NCBI GenBank assembly: GCA_029856155.1
Contig: JAHQWL010000052.1
Location: 1-64,000 of the forward strand
Direction of reading: 5' to 3'
Length of the DNA stretch: 64,000 nt
From: Promethearchaeia archaeon
GTDB taxonomy: Archaea > Asgardarchaeota > Lokiarchaeia > Sigyniarchaeales > SOKP01
Positions 18,899-28,168 of the stretch are shown piece after piece (within the stretch, counting starts at the first letter, position 1; the number at the start of each line of letters is the position of its first letter). The translations under genes were made by a program, and so were the position numbers. The notes beneath the pieces were generated by a model that worked only from the letters and a program-made list of their open reading frames with translations, searched no databases and was not told the origin of the DNA.

Positions 18899-20320
18899 TG
18901 GAGTGTGAACATTCCATCCTAAATAATTAGAAAGAGCTTCAGTTACTACGTCTCCAATTCGATTCAATGATGCCGCAACATGATGCGCAAATCCCTCTTT
19001 ACATACTATCTTTAAAATATCTTGCAAGTTAGGGATTTCTATTACTCCATAGCCTCCAAATGTATCTAAAGGATCATCTGTATAGTTACCCTCTACGACT
19101 AACGCTTTAATTTCTCCAAAAAGATCATCGGTTTCTACTCGTAAAAGTGTACACGGTTTAGGTTTAATACGCCCCTGAATTGCTCCAAAACTTACTTCTC
19201 CACCTTTTTGATCAGCAATTATGGGATGAATAGTCATTTTTGTATCTTTAAAGAAGGATTTCGGAAGGTTACTACAGTGAAATAAAACCATTTTATTTGG
19301 ATCATCACCATAATTATTGTTCCAATCCAGTATAGCTGACGGACTTTCAGAGGCAAGTTGTAATATTAACATTCCTATTAAGCCTGAAATATCAACTTCA
19401 CAAGCAGCGGGAACAAGTCCTTCACTAAACATACTCATTACTGCACATGGTACAATTCCAAAGTTGTCTTGTATACTAGGCCAACATTGAAATGCAAATC
19501 CGTCTAATTCATTTCCTATAACCCAATTTTCAATTACAACCGCCAATTTTGCTAGTTTATTAAGGCTATCTTCAGGAATTACTTTGGTAGCGGTATAATT
19601 CTTTATAAAATTAGCTTTTTCTTTTACTTTTGTATCACTATCGTTTAATTGATTAATATATCCAAAAATTTCAGATAGATCAATTGGCTCTATGCTAATA
19701 CCATTATTTTCCAATATTTTTTCACTATATCTGACAGTTTCAAATGCATTTGGTCTTGTGCCAATTTGCCCTAATCTCGTGTTTCTTAATTTTTTCACAA
19801 TTCTGCAGATTTTTTCAAATCTATTCAAATCTTCTTTAAAAAGATCTGATTTAATAGGGCAAGTATGATATTTAGTTAGTGTAAAGGGAATACCATACTG
19901 ATATAATACACTTGTAACTGATATTTTTCCACAAAATGCATCTCTTCGATGTAACCTATCCATCTTATCAAGTTCATCTGAGGAAGCGTGAATTAAAATA
20001 GGAACATTGAGATTTGATAATTTTATTGTATTCGCTATGGCTTTCTCGTCACCAAAATTGCAAAGACATATGATTATCCCCAGAAGTTTATCAGAATTCT
20101 TTTTAAAAAGTTCTGCACATTTTTTAGCATCTGAGTACGTCTCAACTGCGCCTAGTGGTGTATCTTCCTCTTCTAAAATAATATATTCATATCCTAATTT
20201 ATTCATTACGTCTATAATATCTTTTCTACCCTCTTTGACTAAATGGTTTGGAAATACATCTCTATTTCCAAGAATAATCCCAAAAAGTGATTTCAATTCC
20301 TTTTGCAATATAAATGACAT
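18893..20320 (-). CDS. L-fucose/L-arabinose isomerase-like protein
   Basis: 'LGQIGTRPNAFETVRYSE', 'VIENWVIGNELDGFAFQCWPSIQDNFGIVPCAVMSMFSEGLVPAACEVDISGLIGMLILQL' signature. Confidence 0.85.
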   Translation of the reverse strand: MSFILQKELKSLFGIILGNRDVFPNHLVKEGRKDIIDVMNKLGYEYIILEEEDTPLGAVETYSDAKKCAELFKKNSDKLLGIIICLCNFGDEKAIANTIKLSNLNVPILIHASSDELDKMDRLHRRDAFCGKISVTSVLYQYGIPFTLTKYHTCPIKSDLFKEDLNRFEKICRIVKKLRNTRLGQIGTRPNAFETVRYSEKILENNGISIEPIDLSEIFGYINQLNDSDTKVKEKANFIKNYTATKVIPEDSLNKLAKLAVVIENWVIGNELDGFAFQCWPSIQDNFGIVPCAVMSMFSEGLVPAACEVDISGLIGMLILQLASESPSAILDWNNNYGDDPNKMVLFHCSNLPKSFFKDTKMTIHPIIADQKGGEVSFGAIQGRIKPKPCTLLRVETDDLFGEIKALVVEGNYTDDPLDTFGGYGVIEIPNLQDILKIVCKEGFAHHVAASLNRIGDVVTEALSNYLGWNVHTPL

Positions 20321-20557
20321 TATTTAAAACTTTTTAAGGTAATATTTGACTAAATAAGTAAATTTTCTTCTTGATTTAATTTTTTCCTAAAAAATAAAAA
20401 AGATTATGATTTATTATAAGAATGATTGGAAATCCTCTTCATACGGTCTGTATCTTGCTTAATATTACCTATTTTTTTTTTGTAAAATTGAAATTTTTTT
20501 AGAAGTTTAAAAGGTATAGTTTTTTGAATTAGAAAAAAAATAAAAAAACTTTTACTT

Positions 20558-22363
20558 TTATTTAGATATAATTTTCAATTTTCTTCCAATCAATATCAAA
20601 CTTATAGAAAAAGTTCCCAAGAACAGAAACAAGTTATATCCGGGAATTACTTCTGAAGGTATTACTTTTTTAAGTGTTATTTGTTGATATCCAATGTTTC
20701 CTGCTATATCTCTTGCGTAAAAAATAATGCCCACATCCCCTGTTGTTACCAAAACCCATTGATCTTGATCGATTGTACCAGTTAATCCCGTAAAAGTCAT
20801 TTTTGTTGTTCCACCATCTAAAATGTACCAAGTATCATTGAGATATTCCTCTATAATGGATACAGTGAAATTTGGAGCAACCTTTCCAAAAGTATCCCCG
20901 GTAAAATTTACTGTTATAACAGGATCATCCACATCCTTTATGATGTATAAACTTTTAGATATCATTTCTCCCGCAGAATTATTTGCATAGAATGTTAAGG
21001 AGTAGTTTCCAGTAGATAAAACACTCCATTGAGTTTGATTAATTGTACCACTAAATCCTGTAAATGATGTATTAATTCCGCTATTTAGCAAATACCATGT
21101 TGCATTTCGATACGGTTTTTCTGGATAAATTTGAAAATCTGGGGCAGTGGCACCATATCCTGCATTATTTACTGGTTTTGCTATTGTTAGATTTTCTGCC
21201 AAGGCTGCTGGAATGATATAATTTTCTATTAAATAATTAGGTGTATCTGACGCTAAGTTCAATAGTTCTGAAGTAAGAACTACTACGATATCGAGTTCTG
21301 GGATAATCGCTATTAGCTGTCCTAAAGCTCCTACTGCTGAATAATAATCTTCATGCAGCCAGAACAAGTATCCATATTCAGAACCCTCTCCTACACCTAT
21401 AGGAATAGAATGTGTCGTAGTTGCATTTTGGATCCATTCTGCTGAAACTACCTGCGTGCCATTCCAATTTCCATTATTTAAACACAACTCTCCAATGCGA
21501 GCCAACGCTCTCGGAGTCGCAAAAATTCCAAAACCTCCATGGGAAATAGTTGTCAAGGATCCCGAACCCCACTCCCAGGTATCCTCTATCCATTCCATAT
21601 CATTTTCATCTATTCCAATCGGTTCAAATAAATATTGCTGAGCATAATCTGCTAATTTTACACCTGTCTTGTTTTGTAATATTGCCGCCAGAAGTTCCGT
21701 GTTTCCCGTCGAATATTCGAATGTCGTGCTAGGTTCATGTACTAATGATTTATTAAGAATATAATCGAGACTATACCCTGTTTCAGGCCATATTTCAAAA
21801 GCATCAACAACTTCACTCCAATTAAGCCCTGATCTCATTGTGAGTAGATCCTCAATAGATATATTCTTCTTCGTTTCGTTGAGATAACTTGGTTTCCACT
21901 TATCTGGGAAGATGTCAAAGAATTTTTGTGAAACATTATTCAAATCTCCTCTCTCAATGGCAATGCCAACTAGCAAAGATGTGACCGATTTAGTCATACT
22001 CCAAATGTGATGTCTACTTTCATGAATTTGGTCCAAGATGAAATCGTCAGCCGGATTATAATAAAAATTATCTCCCGTACGCTGACATAAATATAAATAT
22101 TCATCGTGTATTATGTATCCATCTCGGGAAATCAATATGCTTTGAATATATTGCCCGTCGCCAAAAATGTAATTATACATTTCCTCTATGGTACCTGAGT
22201 CCAAACCTCTTGCTTCGAGAGTTTCAACTATCCAAGAATTGTCATCTTCTGCAAAATAATATTCTTCGTCAGCCAACACTATTTTTTGAGGTAGAAAACT
22301 AATGGTTATGATTGCAATAATAACTAAGTTTCCAATTTTAATTAAATTCCGTTTTTTTGTCAA
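20558..22363 (-). CDS. Secreted serine hydrolase (class C beta-lactamase-like) with C-terminal PG-TM-basic anchor
   Basis: N-terminal signal-like segment; 'SMTKSVTSLLVGIAIERGDL' (SxxK), 'YSTGNTELLAAIL'; C-terminal 'VIPGYNLFLFLGTFSISLILIGRKLKIISK'. Confidence 0.88.
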   Translation of the reverse strand: MTKKRNLIKIGNLVIIAIITISFLPQKIVLADEEYYFAEDDNSWIVETLEARGLDSGTIEEMYNYIFGDGQYIQSILISRDGYIIHDEYLYLCQRTGDNFYYNPADDFILDQIHESRHHIWSMTKSVTSLLVGIAIERGDLNNVSQKFFDIFPDKWKPSYLNETKKNISIEDLLTMRSGLNWSEVVDAFEIWPETGYSLDYILNKSLVHEPSTTFEYSTGNTELLAAILQNKTGVKLADYAQQYLFEPIGIDENDMEWIEDTWEWGSGSLTTISHGGFGIFATPRALARIGELCLNNGNWNGTQVVSAEWIQNATTTHSIPIGVGEGSEYGYLFWLHEDYYSAVGALGQLIAIIPELDIVVVLTSELLNLASDTPNYLIENYIIPAALAENLTIAKPVNNAGYGATAPDFQIYPEKPYRNATWYLLNSGINTSFTGFSGTINQTQWSVLSTGNYSLTFYANNSAGEMISKSLYIIKDVDDPVITVNFTGDTFGKVAPNFTVSIIEEYLNDTWYILDGGTTKMTFTGLTGTIDQDQWVLVTTGDVGIIFYARDIAGNIGYQQITLKKVIPSEVIPGYNLFLFLGTFSISLILIGRKLKIISK

Positions 22364-22583
22364 TTAAATTCACTCAAATTTGCTGTTTTTGATAATAACA
22401 TTTTTCAAGAAAAAATTAGTTTTCAATATTGAGTTACTATTCTTTGCTTTTTAAAATTTATCAATTAAAATGAATTAAATTAAAGTTTCAAAAAGTTTTC
22501 TTTTTGAAATAAATTTATAGCATTCTAATTTTTGTTACTTAATTCAAGAATTTAAAATAAAATTAAAATTTGATAAATACTCA

Positions 22584-23867
22584 ATGAATCTAAAATATAG
22601 ATTTATCGGCAGAATTAAAGAATTATTAGAGCAAAAAATAGTTAGATATGCCCTAATTCTCCATAGTTTTTATTTCATACTTTCGATTATTTTATTTTTC
22701 ATGGTATATCAAAAACAAAATGATTTCATTATTTTTTATCGTGTAGGAAAGATATTTCTTAATGATATTGAAAATCTTTACAATCAAACATATTACTTAT
22801 GGGATTTTAGATATTTTCCATTATCTGCTCTATTTTTTATTCCATTTTCCTTCTTCAATTTTCAATTTGCATTTGTAATTTTTAATATTTTTAATTTATT
22901 TCTTAACTTTTTAATATGTATTCTTCTCTATAAAATAATTTTTTTAGTCAAGAATGAAGATCATGAAAGAAATGATAGAAGAGTTATTTTATATATATGT
23001 ATTTATTTAATGGGTTTACCTCATGTGCTGAATTATATTTATGGGCAAATTAATTTATATATTACTTTTTTTATCTTACTGTCTCTTTACATTTTTCTTA
23101 AATTCTCAGATTTTAAGTGGCAATTATTAGGTGGTATTATTCTAGGATTAAGCATCATCATAAAACCCACTGCATTTTTCTTAATACCATTTTTAATCAT
23201 GATGAATTTTGATTTAGAGGTTAAAAAGATAAAATTTGATTTTTTGAGGAGTTTAATTCGGTTAATAGGTGTTTTTACTCCTATTTTGTTGAATATCATA
23301 CTCTTTTTATTATATCCATCTCTATGGGCAGGTTTTTTGGATACGAACTTTACAGGAAGCAATCCAATAGCGCTAAATTTTTCTTTCAGTATCACTAAGC
23401 TTATTACTAATTTCTGCTATTTTTATAATATTCCTTTTAATCAACTTTTCATTTTAATTGGAGTTATGGTGATTTTGGGAGGTTCAGGTTTTATGATATT
23501 CATACTACGAAGATTTGAAGAAAATTCTATTATATATGGTTATTTTTTTGGGATTATCATAATGTTACTCACATATTTTGACTCTTGGGACCATCATCTG
23601 CTCAATTTGACACCGATTTTAATTATCATTATTTTTAATCTACCTCGACACTCTAAAACTACAGAACCTATTAAATTGAGTTTATTTTTCTTTATTTTCT
23701 TTGATCTCGCTTTTGTGGGTATTTGGTATCTTACTTATCCATTATTTCCTTATAATTTTGAATCTACTTTCTTTCTTATTTTATCTTTCTATACGATTGG
23801 TAAATATTGTATAACAAAACAAGGAAAGAAAGAATATGAGGTCAAAAAAATTGAGATAGATTCTTAA
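22584..23867 (+). CDS. Glycosyltransferase 87 / DUF2029-like membrane protein, paralog 1
   Basis: 'FIIFYRVGKIFLNDIENLYNQTYYLWDFRYFPLSALFFIPFSFFNF...' and 'YFDSWDHHLLNLTPILIIIIFNLPRHS', multi-TM GT-C-like. Confidence 0.7.
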   Translation: MNLKYRFIGRIKELLEQKIVRYALILHSFYFILSIILFFMVYQKQNDFIIFYRVGKIFLNDIENLYNQTYYLWDFRYFPLSALFFIPFSFFNFQFAFVIFNIFNLFLNFLICILLYKIIFLVKNEDHERNDRRVILYICIYLMGLPHVLNYIYGQINLYITFFILLSLYIFLKFSDFKWQLLGGIILGLSIIIKPTAFFLIPFLIMMNFDLEVKKIKFDFLRSLIRLIGVFTPILLNIILFLLYPSLWAGFLDTNFTGSNPIALNFSFSITKLITNFCYFYNIPFNQLFILIGVMVILGGSGFMIFILRRFEENSIIYGYFFGIIIMLLTYFDSWDHHLLNLTPILIIIIFNLPRHSKTTEPIKLSLFFFIFFDLAFVGIWYLTYPLFPYNFESTFFLILSFYTIGKYCITKQGKKEYEVKKIEIDS

Positions 23868-23888
23868 TTACACTGTAGTTAGTAGACA

Positions 23889-25157
23889 ATGAATTTAAAC
23901 ATGTATTGTGCAAGAATAAATAATAGGTTTAGAGAATTATGGGAATACAAAATATTTCGAATTGCCATAATATGGCATTTAATTTACTTCTTACTATCGA
24001 TAGTTTTAACACTGAATTTCTTCAGATATCAAACTGATTTTCGAGTTTATTTTATGGCAGGCGAAGTTTTTCTTCATAATATCAACGATCTTTACACATT
24101 TGACTTTACTTGCCCATTTAGATATTTACCAATTTCAGCAGCTTTATTCGTACCTTTTTTTTTGATGGGTTTTGATTTGGGATTTATAATTTTTAATATA
24201 TTTAATCTGATATTGAATATTTTCATCTGCTTAGTTCTTTATAAAATCATTATTCTTATTAGAAAAGAAGATCATGAGAAAGATAATAAAAAAGTTATAT
24301 TCTACATATGTATTTTCTTAATGGGATTGCCTCAACTTTATAATTATATTTTAGGGCAAATTAATTTATATGTTACTTTTTTACTTTTAGTCTCTCTTTA
24401 TATATTTTTAATACATAAATCCCTCAAATGGGATTTATTTTCTAGTTTTATTTTAGGAATAAGCATAATTATAAAACCTTCATTATTTTTATTAATTCCA
24501 TTCTTACTTGTTTTTCAAATCGATTTTAAAAAAAGTAAGATTAATTTTGATTTTTTCAGAAGTTTAATAAGGATAACCGGAGTCTTAGCTCCTACTTTTT
24601 TTAATATTATCTTCTTTTTCTTGTATCCGCCTTTATTGGAAGGTTTTTTAGATACCAATCTTACAGGAGATAATCCTATTGCTCAAAGTTTTTCTTTTAG
24701 TATATCTCAATTAATTATAAATTTCTATTATTTTTACAACATACCATTTAATCAAATTTTTATTTTAGTAGGAGTTATAGGTATCATAGGAGGTTTTGGA
24801 TTTTTAATTTTCATATTCAGGAGATTTGAAGATAATTCTATAATATTTAGCTACGTAATAGGAATTCTTATCATGCTACTCGCATATTTTGATTCTTGGG
24901 ATCACCATTTACTCAACCTTATACCCATTTTGATTATAATTATATTTAATTTGCCAAAACACTCAAAAAATAAGAGTAGCATAATTTACAGTTTATTTTT
25001 CTTTAGTTTTTTTAGTCTTATGTTTTCAGGTATTTGGATGATTACCTTTCAAGTATTTCCATATAATTTTATACCTACACTCTTTTTGTTTATTGTGTTC
25101 TATGGAATAAGTAAATATTGGTTGCTTAAAGAAAAACAAATAGACATGGAGAGTTAA
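23889..25157 (+). CDS. Glycosyltransferase 87 / DUF2029-like membrane protein, paralog 2
   Basis: 'FRVYFMAGEVFLHNINDLYTFDFTCPFRYLPISAALFVPFFLMGFDLGFIIFN', 'YFDSWDHHLLNLIPILIIIIFNLPKHS'; end-to-end similar to neighbour. Confidence 0.7.
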   Translation: MNLNMYCARINNRFRELWEYKIFRIAIIWHLIYFLLSIVLTLNFFRYQTDFRVYFMAGEVFLHNINDLYTFDFTCPFRYLPISAALFVPFFLMGFDLGFIIFNIFNLILNIFICLVLYKIIILIRKEDHEKDNKKVIFYICIFLMGLPQLYNYILGQINLYVTFLLLVSLYIFLIHKSLKWDLFSSFILGISIIIKPSLFLLIPFLLVFQIDFKKSKINFDFFRSLIRITGVLAPTFFNIIFFFLYPPLLEGFLDTNLTGDNPIAQSFSFSISQLIINFYYFYNIPFNQIFILVGVIGIIGGFGFLIFIFRRFEDNSIIFSYVIGILIMLLAYFDSWDHHLLNLIPILIIIIFNLPKHSKNKSSIIYSLFFFSFFSLMFSGIWMITFQVFPYNFIPTLFLFIVFYGISKYWLLKEKQIDMES

Positions 25158-25161
25158 AAAA

Positions 25162-25908
25162 TTGAGGTTTAAATTTATTTTGTTAAATTTCATGTTTCTT
25201 TTCTTATTTTTAAGCAGTTTTGCATCAAATGTGAATGCTTCAGAATATCAAACTGGAGTAAAGAGTGGTCAGGAGTTAGTATGGAAATGTAATGCATGCA
25301 ATAAAATAGAGATGGCTAATATTTTTGGCCCAGAATGGGATGATTCAGGTATTTTTAAAAATTTAAGCAAAGGAACAAGGATGAAATGGAATATAAGTGC
25401 TGTAGAATTTAATGAAACACATATAATAATCAATTTTGATACTTGGGAGTGGACAAGTGAAAATAAATGGGATATAAAAGATAATGATTTTCAAATGACT
25501 TACTTATCCAATCCAAATGACTCTCAAGAAGTAAATTTTTCAAATGATTTACCTTTCGTACCATTTTGGTTTCCTATTCCTGTGGGAGATTATATGGGAG
25601 AATTAAGTCTAAATGAATGGTATGATGTTGACAATAGAGTTTTGCCTACTTTAAATGTAGATATTAAAGAAAATGAAATTTCACCCGGAGTTCCTTCAAA
25701 GGATATTAAAATCATCGTAATCTATAATGATCAAGGAATTCTAAATTCTTATAAATTCTATATTAAGGGAAATATAGTTATTTTAGATATTGCTTTTGAT
25801 TTTTTACCTGTTTACGTAATACCTACATTAATTGGATTATTATGCGTTTTCACTCTCAGTATACTATTATTTGTGTTTAAAAAAAGAAAACCTGTTAACA
25901 GAATATGA
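25162..25908 (+). CDS. Secreted/membrane-anchored hypothetical protein
   Basis: N-terminal signal 'FILLNFMFLFLFLSSFASNVNA', extracellular domain, C-terminal TM 'VIPTLIGLLCVFTLSILLFVFKKRK'. Confidence 0.6.
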   Translation: MRFKFILLNFMFLFLFLSSFASNVNASEYQTGVKSGQELVWKCNACNKIEMANIFGPEWDDSGIFKNLSKGTRMKWNISAVEFNETHIIINFDTWEWTSENKWDIKDNDFQMTYLSNPNDSQEVNFSNDLPFVPFWFPIPVGDYMGELSLNEWYDVDNRVLPTLNVDIKENEISPGVPSKDIKIIVIYNDQGILNSYKFYIKGNIVILDIAFDFLPVYVIPTLIGLLCVFTLSILLFVFKKRKPVNRI

Positions 25909-25915
25909 TTTAAAT

Positions 25916-27205
25916 ATGGAAATCGAGAAATTTTTTAATAATATAAAAGAGCAGTTCAAGAAGCTCTGGAAGTTTAAAATATTTAGATATGCAGTTATTC
26001 TGCACGGCATATATTTCATAGTTTCTCTAATTCTAACTTTAACTGTTTTTAGAAACCAAAATGATTTCTTAGTGTATTACAAAGTTGGAGATGTGTTTAT
26101 CAATGATATTAATAACCTTTACACTGCAGATTATAATTGGCCTTTCAGATATTTTCCAATTTCCGCACTCTTCTTTGTTCCTTATTATCTATTAGGTTTC
26201 AATTTAGGATTTATTGTTTTTAATATCATTAATCTAATTCTCAACATCTTAATTTGTATACTTCTATATAAAATAATTCTTATAGTAAAAGGAGTAAATC
26301 ACGAATCAGAAGATAATCGAGTTATATTTTATCTTTGTTTGTATCTTATGAGCTTACCACAAGTTTTTAATTACATTTTAGGCCAAATTAACTTATACAT
26401 TACCTTATTATTATTAATTTCACTTTATTTTTTTCTTAAACATACTACTTTAAAATGGAATTTTTTTGCTAGCCTTATTTTAGGAATCAGTGTTATTATT
26501 AAACCAATAACTTTATTCTTAATCCCATTTATTATAGTTATTAATTTTAATTTGGGTAAAAAAAAATTTGAAATTCAATATCTCAAATCAATAATTCGTT
26601 TAGTTGGCTTCTTGATACCAGTATCGTTAAATATTTTCATTTTTTTAATAAATCCCGAATTATTAAACGGATTTTTGAATGTAAATCTTACTGGGGAAGA
26701 TACTATTCTTATAAATCATTCATTTAGTATAACCAAACTTGTCCAAAACTTCCTTATAGCTATAGGTTTTTCACAATCACAATTATTAACCTTGCAATTA
26801 CCTATATTTATAACTACACTTATCATTTTCGGGGGATTAGGATTTATTTTCTATTTAATTAGAAGATTTGATAATTATTCTTTAATATATGGATATACAT
26901 TTGGTATTCTAATTATGCTTCTCGGATATTTCGATTCTTGGGACCACCATCTGTTAATTTTAACACCACTTTTGATAATTATTATATTTAATGTACCCCG
27001 AAACTCGAGTTTAACAAAAAAATTTGTGAAACCTACTTTTTTCTTTTTGAGTTTTTTTGATTTAGTATTTATGGGAATATGGTTCCTTTCACAGGAATTC
27101 TTTCCCTTTAATTTTGCAAGTACTATCTTTCTATTACTATTATTTTATGCCATGAGTAAATATTGTCTAATAAAAGATCTACAATTCAATAACAATAAAT
27201 TCTAA
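25916..27205 (+). CDS. Glycosyltransferase 87 / DUF2029-like membrane protein, paralog 3
   Basis: Likely start ATG 25916 (MEIEKFFNNIKEQFKKLWKFKIFRYAVILH) rather than 25832; 'FLVYYKVGDVFINDINNLYTADYNWPFRYFPISALFFVPYYLLGF', 'YFDSWDHHLLILTPLLIIIIFNVPRNS'. Confidence 0.7.
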   Translation: MEIEKFFNNIKEQFKKLWKFKIFRYAVILHGIYFIVSLILTLTVFRNQNDFLVYYKVGDVFINDINNLYTADYNWPFRYFPISALFFVPYYLLGFNLGFIVFNIINLILNILICILLYKIILIVKGVNHESEDNRVIFYLCLYLMSLPQVFNYILGQINLYITLLLLISLYFFLKHTTLKWNFFASLILGISVIIKPITLFLIPFIIVINFNLGKKKFEIQYLKSIIRLVGFLIPVSLNIFIFLINPELLNGFLNVNLTGEDTILINHSFSITKLVQNFLIAIGFSQSQLLTLQLPIFITTLIIFGGLGFIFYLIRRFDNYSLIYGYTFGILIMLLGYFDSWDHHLLILTPLLIIIIFNVPRNSSLTKKFVKPTFFFLSFFDLVFMGIWFLSQEFFPFNFASTIFLLLLFYAMSKYCLIKDLQFNNNKF

Positions 27206-27279
27206 ATATGATCATTAAAAATATATAAACAGATAAGAAAATCCCATTAATAGAGGACACATTAGAATTAAAAGCTATT

Positions 27280-28008
27280 ATGTTAGAATTTTACCCACCT
27301 CCATTATTATTAATATTTGCTCCAGCGTTCCTTTTAGGAATCCTGCACACGCTAATTCCTTGTGAAGACAAAGCAATATTCTTTTTTTGGTCATTTGGAA
27401 TATCTAAAACACCACAAAAGAGTGTGTTTATCTTAATACTTTATGGATTGGGATTGATGTCTTCGAATTTATTAATTGCCACAGGTACAATAATGATTAG
27501 TTTTATTCCCCGGATCTTAATCCCAGGGATTATTCCCGATTCTTTTACCGTTAATTTCTTCGGAGCTGTAAGTTCTATGTTTGCGGGATTTATACTATTG
27601 TTTTTCATAACCAGAAAAGATTATTTCCCCCATTCAAAACACAAGGATGAAATTTTTCAATTTAACTGGGAAAAGAAGAAAACACCATATCTTTTTGGGA
27701 TTGTTGCAGGATTTGCTCCTTGTATCTTTGAAGTTTTCATATATTCTCAATGCTTAACATATTCATTAGGTGGCGGGTTTGGTTTTCTTGATGGTATTTT
27801 TACTGTATTTTATTTTTCATTAGGGACGTTTATCGGTTTATTTCCCCTAGCACTTGCAAAACATGGAACATCTCAAATTATCAAATCTGATAAATCTAAA
27901 AAGAATTTGATATTAATAGTGATGATCCTAATAATAATCGCGTTTAATACCGTAGTAATGATATTGTCTTTTTTAAAAATTCGTGTGTTCCCAGCAGTAT
28001 CTTTTTAA
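27280..28008 (+). CDS. Membrane protein of the UreH/CcdA/TauE-like (LysE superfamily) type
   Basis: 'FLLGILHTLIPCEDKAIFFFWSFG...' and 'LFGIVAGFAPCIFEVFIYSQCL' repeated hydrophobic modules with a PC motif. Confidence 0.5.
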   Translation: MLEFYPPPLLLIFAPAFLLGILHTLIPCEDKAIFFFWSFGISKTPQKSVFILILYGLGLMSSNLLIATGTIMISFIPRILIPGIIPDSFTVNFFGAVSSMFAGFILLFFITRKDYFPHSKHKDEIFQFNWEKKKTPYLFGIVAGFAPCIFEVFIYSQCLTYSLGGGFGFLDGIFTVFYFSLGTFIGLFPLALAKHGTSQIIKSDKSKKNLILIVMILIIIAFNTVVMILSFLKIRVFPAVSF

Positions 28009-28168
28009 AGAAATTTTAGAATGGTTAAGAGAATGCAATAAAAAATTTAAAAACCTATAGAAAATTCCATTGAAATTAAAACAATAAAATTGGTCCCCCA
28101 ATAAAATATTAAGTTAGTATTTTTTCTAATATAATATAGACTCTAAAATTATAATTGTATTTCATACT

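Noticed and set aside
21456-23395. ORFs 21456..21641, 21550..21732 and 23087..23395
   Set aside because: Antisense shadows of the serine hydrolase and GT87-like genes.
25832-25915. 28-codon N-terminal extension of the third GT87 ORF as given in the track
   Set aside because: It overlaps the preceding gene in another frame; alignment with the paralogs supports a start at ATG 25916.
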